Below are positions 29,640-35,708 of a DNA stretch of 43,341 bases, piece by piece (within the stretch, counting starts at the first letter, position 1; every line of letters begins with the position of its first letter). This stretch comes from a virus. The stretch lies in IMG/VR virus record IMGVR_UViG_3300044684_000066, positions 1 to 43,341 of that record; one strand, 5' to 3'. The notes under the pieces are model-generated. The model was not told where the DNA came from. It did no database searches and was given only the letters and a program-made list of their open reading frames with translations. The position numbers and the translations under genes were made by a program.

Positions 29640-29809
29640 CCCCGCAGCATCGCGTCGCCTGTATGGGCGGCTGGTGCACCCAGCGCGATCACTGCAGCGC
29701 CTACCACTCGATTGATCGCCGTTTTGTGGCAGAACGGCTATGCCCGAGGGGCATGGAAACGCCGTCTCAGGTGCGTCCTGTATTTGTCGTGAAGAGGGCG
29801 GCTGCATGA
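29636..29809 (+). CDS. Small Cys-rich phage protein (57 aa)
   Basis: A 57-residue protein starting MTPQHRVACMGGWCTQRDHCSAYHS and ending with AERLCPRG and a short basic tail. Four Cys (C-x4-C-x5-C ... C) could bind zinc. It overlaps both neighbours by four bases. Similar short proteins accompany replication genes in phages; function unknown. Confidence 0.68.
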   Translation: MTPQHRVACMGGWCTQRDHCSAYHSIDRRFVAERLCPRGMETPSQVRPVFVVKRAAA

Positions 29810-30321
29810 AAGGCACGCTCAAGGCGGTTCGCGACCGCTGCACGGATGACGGTGATTGCTGGATATGGACTCAGGGTGTGCACCCGAAATCACTCCAGCC
29901 TCAGGCAACCATCGACGGGAAGGGCGGCCAGCTCGTGCGGCGCTGGATCTACGCCCAGCATCACCGAGTGAACGCGCAGACCCGCGTGGTGACGACATGC
30001 GGCCACCGCTTATGCCTGAACCCGATGCACCTCAAGGCGATGACATTTTCTGAGGTGCTGCAGCGGTCATACAGCCAAGGCGCCAGATCGACTCAAGCCG
30101 AATACGTCGCTCGCTTCAAGGCCGCTGAAGCGGCAGGGATGGTCAAGCTCACCCGCGAGCAGGTGAATGAGATTCGTCAACGCATTCGCAACGGCGAAAC
30201 CATCGTCGCCCTCTCGCGCGAGTTCGATGTCTACGAGACAACCCTGCGCAAGATCAAGTACGGCCGCTCGTGGCGTGAAGAGGCGCCGAACGCGAGCGTT
30301 TTCTCATGGAGGCCCGCATGA
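29806..30321 (+). CDS. HNH-type endonuclease with C-terminal HTH
   Basis: A 171-residue protein. Residues 1-80 hold an HNH core of the phage type: VRDRCTDDGDCWIWTQG, then VVTTCGHRLCLNPMHLKAMT with the C-x-H...LC-x-NP-x-HL ligand set. Residues 110-165 look like an HTH (LTREQVNEIRQRIRNGETIVALSREFDVYETTLRKIKYGRSW). It is joined to both neighbours by exact four-base overlaps. Probably a DNA nuclease of homing origin. Confidence 0.82.
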   Translation: MKGTLKAVRDRCTDDGDCWIWTQGVHPKSLQPQATIDGKGGQLVRRWIYAQHHRVNAQTRVVTTCGHRLCLNPMHLKAMTFSEVLQRSYSQGARSTQAEYVARFKAAEAAGMVKLTREQVNEIRQRIRNGETIVALSREFDVYETTLRKIKYGRSWREEAPNASVFSWRPA

Positions 30322-30416
30322 ACGAACACATCTATCCCGAGCGCTGGACATTCCTCGTGACAGGTGGAGTGCTGGGATTTTTTATCGGCTTCATCTTCGC
30401 GACGGTGATTCTGTGA
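30318..30416 (+). CDS. Tiny membrane protein (32 aa)
   Basis: A 32-residue frame (MNEHIYPERWTFLVTGGVLGFFIGFIFATVIL) with one membrane helix, and GGAGG ahead of the ATG. It overlaps the HNH gene and the next gene by four bases each, which supports it in spite of its length. Function unknown. Confidence 0.55.
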   Translation: MNEHIYPERWTFLVTGGVLGFFIGFIFATVIL

Positions 30417-30628
30417 GCTGCCAATACTGCATCGAAGCCCACAAAGACCCGATGTACCCCGCATACGACCTCGGATGTTTCGAGTGCATGGCTCGAAGAC
30501 TCGCCATCAGGATGAAGCGCGGGGAAGTGACCGAGAAGCACGCAGAGCTTGCCATGGAAGGGTTCTTCCGGCAGCGAGTAAGTGAGGCGAAGCAGGAAAT
30601 GCAATTCTGGAAAGAGAGGATCAGATGA
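30413..30628 (+). CDS. Small zinc-ribbon-like protein (71 aa)
   Basis: A 71-residue protein starting at GTG 30413 with CQYC and, 20 residues on, CFEC, a C-x2-C pair of pairs suited to one zinc ion. The remainder is a charged helix (RRLAIRMKRGEVTEKHAELAMEGFFRQRVSEAKQEMQFWKERI). The GTG was chosen because it overlaps the previous stop and keeps the first Cys pair. Function unknown. Confidence 0.68.
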   Translation: MSCQYCIEAHKDPMYPAYDLGCFECMARRLAIRMKRGEVTEKHAELAMEGFFRQRVSEAKQEMQFWKERIR

Positions 30629-31062
30629 TGGAGACGCCGACTATCACGAAATCGGCTTACGCAAGTACGTCCACGGCCGGCAATCAGCTATTCATGGACG
30701 CCGCGGCCCAACTAAGGGCGGCACCATTTCTCAACCAAGCCCTGGCGCAACAGCAGCAGGCAGCCCAACCCAAGGAGCAAAAAGTGGCAGCACGTATCGT
30801 CAAAGTCTTCATCGCCGATCCGAACGAGAACATTCCTCTGGAAAAGCGCGTTCTTTACTCCGGCGACGAGAAACTGACCGACCTCACGGATCAAGAGCTG
30901 TTCTTTGAAGTCCCCATCGCCGACTTGCTCGGCAGGCACAACGACTATCGCAAGACGGTGATGGACAAGAAGCAGGCGGAGAAGTTTGGGCGCGACATCT
31001 TCCTGGAGCCCGCCCGCATTCGCGATCTCAAGATGGTGGTTGTGGACGTCGCCCAATTCTGA
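30625..31062 (+). CDS. Unrecognised phage protein (145 aa)
   Basis: A 145-residue protein. Residues 1-55 are Ala/Gln-rich and probably disordered (SAYASTSTAGNQLFMDAAAQLRAAPFLNQALAQQQQAA). From 56 on there is a compact beta-alpha domain (ARIVKVFIADPNENIPLEKRVLYSGDEKLTDLTDQELFFEVPIADLL) ending in strands (IRDLKMVVVDVAQF). It overlaps the previous stop. No family recognised. Confidence 0.65.
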   Translation: MMETPTITKSAYASTSTAGNQLFMDAAAQLRAAPFLNQALAQQQQAAQPKEQKVAARIVKVFIADPNENIPLEKRVLYSGDEKLTDLTDQELFFEVPIADLLGRHNDYRKTVMDKKQAEKFGRDIFLEPARIRDLKMVVVDVAQF

Positions 31063-31065
31063 GCT

Positions 31066-31344
31066 GTGCGCTGGGCTGCTCGCTCCGACGCCAACTCGCA
31101 GGAGATCGTGGATGCTCTGCGCGAGGCCGGGGCTGTCGTCTGGCACATCAAGTGGCCGTTTGACATCTTGGCCGGATACCGAGGGCAGACGATCTGCATC
31201 GAGATCAAGAACCCCAAGGGCAAGAACCGCCACACCGACGACCAGAAGAAGTTCATGAGCACATGGACAGGCGGCCCAGTCGCAACAGTTCGGGATGTAG
31301 AAGGCGCTCTAAGGGTGCTTCGAGTAGTGGAGAAGGCCGAATGA
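31066..31344 (+). CDS. VRR-NUC-like small nuclease (92 aa)
   Basis: A 92-residue protein starting at GTG 31066. The sequence DANSQEIVDALREAGAVVWHIKWPFDILAGYRGQTICIEIKNPKGK has the PD-(D/E)XK order: a helix, the Asp of FDIL, and the E-x-K of IEIKNP, as in VRR-NUC or Holliday-junction-resolvase-like nucleases. It may resolve replication or packaging junctions; this phage has no visible RusA or NinG. Its stop overlaps the next start. Confidence 0.74.
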   Translation: MRWAARSDANSQEIVDALREAGAVVWHIKWPFDILAGYRGQTICIEIKNPKGKNRHTDDQKKFMSTWTGGPVATVRDVEGALRVLRVVEKAE

Positions 31345-31526
31345 AGAAACTGCAGCGAATCAACATCGAGGCATATACCGGTGTGCATTGGGTTGGATGC
31401 AATGGCTGGTGGGACTTCACGTTTTGCATTCTTGGATTCGGATTCTCCGTGGGGCGCCCAGGTGCGGGCGACCGCGTTCATTGGATCAGGTGGAAGCCAC
31501 GCATGGAGGTTCAATTTGAAGCGTGA
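31341..31526 (+). CDS. Small aromatic phage protein (61 aa)
   Basis: A 61-residue protein (MKKLQRINIEAYTGVHWVGCNGWWDFTFCILGFGFSVGRPGAGDRVHWIRW) starting at the ATG that overlaps the previous stop. It is rich in Trp and Gly. It contains the ribosome-binding site of the next gene near its 3' end. No family recognised. Confidence 0.6.
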   Translation: MKKLQRINIEAYTGVHWVGCNGWWDFTFCILGFGFSVGRPGAGDRVHWIRWKPRMEVQFEA

Positions 31527-31881
31527 CGCACTAGATTTCTTCGAGATTCGCCCAGCCCATGCCGAGATCCACACTCGACTGCTGAACTGGGCGCTCTGGT
31601 GCCGTGGAGGCGGTAGGCGCTCCGAGGTGCTATCCATGTTCCGCGAGTACCGGCACGGCTATGAAGAGCCTCAACCCGGCTCCAACGTGGACAGCCTGGA
31701 CGGGCACACGGTCGAGAAGATGGTTGTGAGGCTGCCGGAGAAGCACAGGACCGTGCTCCAGTGGTGGTACGTGAGGCCGTACATCCCAGTTCAACGGGTC
31801 AGAAAAGCTCTAGGGCTGACCACACCAGCGCTGTACGAGCTGGTGCATGACGCTAGGGCGATGCTGAGGAACAGAGGCTAG
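31516..31881 (+). CDS. Q-like late regulator with sigma-region-4-like HTH
   Basis: A 121-residue protein starting at TTG 31516, which is set by a perfect GGAGG six bases upstream (31505-31509). The C-terminal half (TVEKMVVRLPEKHRTVLQWWYVRPYIPVQRVRKALGLTTPALYELVHDARAML) has the shape of a sigma-70 region 4 HTH, as in phage Q-type antiterminators and late activators. It lies a kilobase before a strong promoter with a downstream terminator, the place of gene Q. The role, letting RNA polymerase pass that terminator, is inferred. Confidence 0.7.
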   Translation: MKRDALDFFEIRPAHAEIHTRLLNWALWCRGGGRRSEVLSMFREYRHGYEEPQPGSNVDSLDGHTVEKMVVRLPEKHRTVLQWWYVRPYIPVQRVRKALGLTTPALYELVHDARAMLRNRG

Positions 31882-31918
31882 GCAACTGCCCGAGAAGAGG
31901 GCAATCAAGGAGAGCGAA

Positions 31919-32185
31919 ATGGTAGATCCGGTACAAGTTATGTCCTTCGGCGACCTGCGCCGCTCGATCATCAATGACATTGCAGCAATTCGTGACGGGC
32001 GCCTAGAGGTATCCCGAGGGGGCGTGATGGTCGGCCTCTACAAAGAGTTGAACAACAATATTCAGGTCGAGATCAACGCGACCAAGATGTCACTGGCTAC
32101 GGAAGACCGGGCGCACAAGTTCGGTCGTGTTGTCAGCATGGGGCGCCGTTTGATCGGCAACGACTCAGGGCAGGAATCGTCGTGA
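31919..32185 (+). CDS. Conserved small phage protein (88 aa)
   Basis: An 88-residue protein starting MVDPVQVMSFGDLRRSIINDIAAIRDGRLEVSRGGVMVGLYKELNNNIQVEINATKMSLATEDRAHKFGRVVSMG, with AAGGAG before the ATG. The 'KELN-x-NIQVEINA-x-KM' block is a recurring signature in phage late-leader regions. Function unknown. Confidence 0.72.
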   Translation: MVDPVQVMSFGDLRRSIINDIAAIRDGRLEVSRGGVMVGLYKELNNNIQVEINATKMSLATEDRAHKFGRVVSMGRRLIGNDSGQESS

Positions 32186-32559
32186 GGCTGCGGTACGAGT
32201 TGCCTTGCGAGATGCGCCCTGCTGCCCGCATCCGGAAGTTCATGCGCAGGTTGAGTCGGGAGCACTGGGTAAGCCCGGAGGAATACTCGCGCCTACTTGA
32301 TCTACTTTGCGCCAAGTGGTCCGGCAACCCAGATTTGACCTGGCGCAGGGCCGTGATACCGGAGTGCCTGAAGCTCGGGATGATCGCGGGCCGCCCGCCC
32401 ATCTGGAGTTTTGAGAGTAACGGAACCTATGCGCGCATCGCGAGACGAGAAGTTGCACGTTGGTCCTTGAGCAGTCTCCCCGAAGCCGACATCATGCACT
32501 TCCTCGTCCGAGCCAGGAACTATGAGAATTGGCGGACTCGTTTTCAACCAAGGGAGTAG
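32182..32559 (+). CDS. Small basic phage protein (125 aa)
   Basis: A 125-residue protein starting at GTG 32182, overlapping the previous stop; an ATG at 32212 is an alternative. It is Arg-rich and helical (RIRKFMRRLSREHWVSPEEYSRLLDLLCAKW), with a middle beta part. Its last codons (AGG GAG TAG) also make the next ribosome-binding site. No family recognised. Confidence 0.6.
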   Translation: MRLRYELPCEMRPAARIRKFMRRLSREHWVSPEEYSRLLDLLCAKWSGNPDLTWRRAVIPECLKLGMIAGRPPIWSFESNGTYARIARREVARWSLSSLPEADIMHFLVRARNYENWRTRFQPRE

Positions 32560-32561
32560 CT

Positions 32562-32828
32562 ATGCCAGCACCAAACCATTTCATGTTCGCCATCACTTCA
32601 GGACGGAACCCTGGAAACGACTGTCAGATAGGGGTCTGGAGCGAAGCAGACCAGGGCTATCTATTTGGAGACGGTGACATCATCCCGTACCACGAAGACG
32701 GCATACACGACGCCAAGACGACGATGTACTACACGCTCCATCAGTTCGAGCAGGTGTTGAACGAACTGCTGATCCGAGGCGAGACCCTCTCATCAAAGGG
32801 CTGGAAGCCGATATGGATCAACGCTTGA
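32562..32828 (+). CDS. Small phage protein (88 aa), last gene before the late promoter
   Basis: An 88-residue protein starting MPAPNHFMFAITSGRNPGNDCQIGVWSEADQGYLFGDGDIIPYHEDGIHDAKTTMYYTLHQFEQVLNELLI after GGGAG. The -35 box of the late promoter overlaps its stop codon. Function unknown. Confidence 0.66.
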   Translation: MPAPNHFMFAITSGRNPGNDCQIGVWSEADQGYLFGDGDIIPYHEDGIHDAKTTMYYTLHQFEQVLNELLIRGETLSSKGWKPIWINA

Positions 32829-32853
32829 CAACGCCATAAAGACCCTTTACAGT
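32825..32853 (+). promoter_or_regulatory. Late promoter pR'
   Basis: TTGACA (32825-32830), a 17-base spacer and TACAGT (32848-32853): a consensus -35, optimal spacing and a good -10 (the same hexamer as pL). It faces the late genes. The first gene after it begins 300 bases downstream, leaving room for a regulated leader. Confidence 0.82.
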
Positions 32854-33157
32854 CGCGCGCAACCGACGCGGAGTCCGGCCTTACTGCTAGCCTGATGGCT
32901 GGCAGCGGCGTCTCCAAGTGGTTCGGCCGCCCGGCCCGACAGCAGAGGCGGACAGCCGGAAAGACGGCGCCTACACAGCCCCTCGTCAGCAATGGCGCGG
33001 GGCTTTCTCATTTGCGCTTTATGGCCTGGGAACGGGCGATGAAGGGTCGGAATCGGCCGAGGCGCAAACCAGTCGCCGCCCGGTGAGCAATGCGCCCATC
33101 TACGCAGTTGCCCACGCGCTAACGCAATACCCGGGCGGCACCCTAAAGGAAGCATCC
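32854..33157 (+). promoter_or_regulatory. Late leader (about 300 bases without a gene)
   Basis: No convincing coding frame lies here; the open frames present lack ribosome-binding sites and domains. It contains the probable tR' terminator at 32977-33012 and GC-rich stem-forming sequence before it. By analogy with lambda, the promoter-proximal part would hold the site where the Q-like protein loads. The exact loading sequence cannot be picked out by eye. Confidence 0.6.
32977..33012 (+). terminator. tR'-like terminator in the late leader
   Basis: AGCCCC (32977-32982) pairs with GGGGCT (32999-33004), followed by a T-rich tail (TTCTCATTT). It lies about 120 bases after the predicted pR' start, so unmodified transcription should stop before the late genes. 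Confidence 0.62.
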
Positions 33158-33331
33158 ATGACGCTTGCAGACATCCGCTCCGCCATGGAGCGCGAATACA
33201 GCCAGATCTTCGGTACGGTTCACGAGGAAGTTCACCGCTTCGTGTCCTGGCTGGAACAGCGGCAGAACGCCATTGACGCGGCAGTGAAGCTGCTGCAGGA
33301 CAACGGCTACACCGTTTCCAAGGCTCAGTAA
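33158..33331 (+). CDS. Small helical phage protein (57 aa)
   Basis: A 57-residue protein (MTLADIRSAMEREYSQIFGTVHEEVHRFVSWLEQRQNAIDAAVKLLQDNGYTV) starting at ATG 33158 after AAAGGAAG. It is all-helical with a heptad-like pattern. It is the first product of the late operon. Function unknown. Confidence 0.66.
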   Translation: MTLADIRSAMEREYSQIFGTVHEEVHRFVSWLEQRQNAIDAAVKLLQDNGYTVSKAQ

Positions 33332-33384
33332 GAGCCAACCGCTCACCCGCACGTCACGCGGGGCAAATCCTCTACGGAGTTCCC

Positions 33385-33714
33385 ATGTTCAAGCCTCTAG
33401 GCGACCGCTTGGTCGTCCGTCTCGACGCGTCCATCCCTTCCGCAGCGAAGTTCGGGCTGTACCTGCCGCCGAAGACCGACAAGTGGCGAGCTAAAGACGG
33501 ATCCATCGAAGGCGAGAACAGGGGAACGGTTGTCCGGGTAGGTCCTGGAACCAAGATGGAAACCACGGGCGAATACCTGCCGGTAACGGTTCAGGTGGGT
33601 GACATCGTTCGGTTCGGAGAACTCGAATACCCGACCGAGACCATCGACGGTGAGAAGTACGTGCTCATCAGCGAGCAGGACGTGCTGTGGGTGGAAGAGC
33701 CGGAGGCGGCATGA
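33385..33714 (+). CDS. Phage GroES-like co-chaperonin
   Basis: A 109-residue protein with the co-chaperonin fold: MFKPLGDRLVVRLD, a mobile-loop region (ASIPSAAKFGLYLPPKT), NRGTVVRVGPGTK, VQVGDIVRFGELEYPTETIDGEKYVLISEQDVLWVEE. Phages carry such proteins (as T4 gp31) to adapt host GroEL for folding their coat protein. It stands at the head of the late structural genes, overlapping the next gene by four bases, which fits that task. Confidence 0.9.
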   Translation: MFKPLGDRLVVRLDASIPSAAKFGLYLPPKTDKWRAKDGSIEGENRGTVVRVGPGTKMETTGEYLPVTVQVGDIVRFGELEYPTETIDGEKYVLISEQDVLWVEEPEAA

Positions 33715-33935
33715 CCTCGTTCAACGACGAGTTCCCGCACAGCCCGTACGCCCAGCTAGAACGTCAAGAGCTGAAGGCCCTACGAGCGTTCTACATGGCC
33801 TGGCTCGGCTTCCACGCAGCCAACCAAGAGACAGGCTCAACCGAGTTCAAGCGCACCCGCCTACAGCGCGCCGCACAAAAGCTCGCTGATGCAGTGGCGG
33901 AGGTGCGCAAGTTCGACCCGAAGGTGGTGCAGTGA
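33711..33935 (+). CDS. Small phage protein (74 aa) before terminase
   Basis: A 74-residue helical protein (MTSFNDEFPHSPYAQLERQELKALRAFYMAWLGFHAANQETGSTEFKRTRLQRAAQKLADAVAEVRKF). It overlaps both the GroES-like and TerS genes by four bases. No family recognised; an assembly or packaging accessory is plausible. Confidence 0.66.
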   Translation: MTSFNDEFPHSPYAQLERQELKALRAFYMAWLGFHAANQETGSTEFKRTRLQRAAQKLADAVAEVRKFDPKVVQ

Positions 33936-34351
33936 CCTACCCGAAGGAAGTGGCGGATGTCATCTGCGCCCGACTGGCCGAAGGTGAAAGCCTGCTGAGC
34001 ATCTGCCGGGATGAGGGTATGCCCAGCTACGCGACGGTGAAGCGCTGGGAGATCGAGGACGAAGAGTTTCGAGCCAATTCCACGCGCGCGCGGGAAATCG
34101 GTTGCCACGCACTAGCGGACGAGTGCCTGGAGATTGCCGACAAGAAGGACGGCGACTTCGTCAACGGTGACGACGGGCCAACCTACGTTCCCGAGGCCGT
34201 GCAGCGCTCCAAGCTGAGAATCGAGACGCGCCTGAGGCTGTTGGGGAAGTGGCTGCCCAGGGTCTACGGCGACAAGCTGCAGACCGAGCTCACTGGCGCC
34301 AACGGCGGCCCGGTGCAGATCACGGCCAGCTCGCACGACGAGGCGCTGTGA
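33932..34351 (+). CDS. terS: Terminase small subunit (Sf6 gp1-like)
   Basis: A 139-residue protein starting at GTG. The N-terminal HTH (PKEVADVICARLAEGESLLSICRDEGMPSYATVKRWEIEDEEFRANSTRARE) and the C-terminal part (RLRLLGKWLPRVYGDKLQTELTGANGGPVQI) match the Sf6-type small terminase, which binds the pac site and starts packaging. The helical middle would form the oligomer ring. It is followed directly by the large subunit. Confidence 0.88.
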   Translation: MTYPKEVADVICARLAEGESLLSICRDEGMPSYATVKRWEIEDEEFRANSTRAREIGCHALADECLEIADKKDGDFVNGDDGPTYVPEAVQRSKLRIETRLRLLGKWLPRVYGDKLQTELTGANGGPVQITASSHDEAL

Positions 34352-35707
34352 GTGCAGCTCACCGCCCGACAACTCCAGGCCCAATCGATTCTGAGCGGGC
34401 CGGCAACTCACTGCATGCTCTTCGGGGGCAGCCGCTCCGGTAAGACGTTCCTGCACTGCCGGAACATCGCGTTTCGAGCGCTCAAAGCTCCAGGCAGCCG
34501 ACACGGCATCTTCCGATTCCGGGCGCTCCACGTTCACGAATCCATCGTCCTGGACACGTGGCCCAAGGTGATGAAGTTGGCGTTCCCTGGGGTGCGGTGG
34601 ACGATGCACAAAGGCGATGGATACGCCACGATTCACACGGGGTCAGAGGATTCCGAAATCTGGTTCTCCGGGCTCGATGACAAAGAGCGCGTAGAGAAGG
34701 TGCTGGGCAAAGAGTTCGCCACGCTGTATTTCAACGAGTGTTCGCAGATCCCGATGGGCTCGGTGGACATCGCAGTGACCCGACTGGCGCAACTGGTCAA
34801 CACAAAGATCCAGGGCAAACCAGAAACGCCGCTGAAGGTCAGGGCGTATTACGACTGCAACCCGCCGTCAAAAGCCCACTGGACCTACAAGCGGTTCATC
34901 GAGAAGCGAGACCCGGAGACGGGTAGGCCGCTCTCGAATCCAGGCGATTACGCATCGTTCCAGATCAACCCGCAGGACAACGCGGAGAACCTGAGCGCGA
35001 ACTACCTCGCGACCCTTCAAGGGATGAGCGCGAGGCTTCAGAAGCGCTTTCTCAAAGGCGAGTTCGCGGATGCGACGCCGAACCAGTTGTTCCCGCCCGA
35101 GACCGTGGACCGTTGGCGAACAGATTCGCTGCCTGACATGGTGCGTGTGGTGGTCGGTGTTGACCCGTCCGGGTCGGGGGATGTGGACAACGCGGACAAC
35201 GATGCGATTGGCATTGTGGTGGGCGGTCTTGGCACTGACGGCAACGCGTATCTGTTGGAAGACTGCACGGCCAAGGCTGGCCCAGCTACTTGGGGCCGAA
35301 TCGCGGTGAACGCCTGGCAGCGACACGACGGTGATTGCATCGTCGGTGAAACGAACTACGGGGGCGAGATGGTGCTTCAGACCATCCGTTCCGCAGCATC
35401 GGCCGAGAGTGTTCGGCCATCGGTCAAGAAAGTCACCGCATCGAGGGGCAAGGTTCAGCGAGCCGAGCCCTTCAGTGCTTTGTACGAGCAAGGAAAGATC
35501 CGCCACGCAGGTGAGTTCAGAGAGTTGGAAGACGAGATGACCGCATTCAGCACCTACGGCTATTTGGGCGAGAACAGCCCGAACCGGGCCGACGCATGGT
35601 TCTGGGTGCTGGCGGAGCTGTTCCCGGGTCTCGTGAAGTCCGCCCCTCAAGAAAAGAAGCCGCCCAAGCCTCGGGTTGTGACCAGCACTTCGGGCTGGAT
35701 GGGTTGA
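34352..35707 (+). CDS. terL: Terminase large subunit (ATPase-nuclease)
   Basis: A 451-residue motor protein starting at GTG 34352. Walker A is GGSRSGKT (25-32), Walker B lies at TLYFNE (about 124-129), and the RNase-H-like nuclease has D271 in VVVGVDPSGSG with further acidic residues in AIGIVVGG... and NRADAWFWVLAELF. Size and motifs fit Sf6/P22-type headful terminases. It couples ATP hydrolysis to DNA entry through the portal and cuts the filled genome. Confidence 0.93.
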   Translation: MQLTARQLQAQSILSGPATHCMLFGGSRSGKTFLHCRNIAFRALKAPGSRHGIFRFRALHVHESIVLDTWPKVMKLAFPGVRWTMHKGDGYATIHTGSEDSEIWFSGLDDKERVEKVLGKEFATLYFNECSQIPMGSVDIAVTRLAQLVNTKIQGKPETPLKVRAYYDCNPPSKAHWTYKRFIEKRDPETGRPLSNPGDYASFQINPQDNAENLSANYLATLQGMSARLQKRFLKGEFADATPNQLFPPETVDRWRTDSLPDMVRVVVGVDPSGSGDVDNADNDAIGIVVGGLGTDGNAYLLEDCTAKAGPATWGRIAVNAWQRHDGDCIVGETNYGGEMVLQTIRSAASAESVRPSVKKVTASRGKVQRAEPFSALYEQGKIRHAGEFRELEDEMTAFSTYGYLGENSPNRADAWFWVLAELFPGLVKSAPQEKKPPKPRVVTSTSGWMG

Positions 35708-35708
35708 G

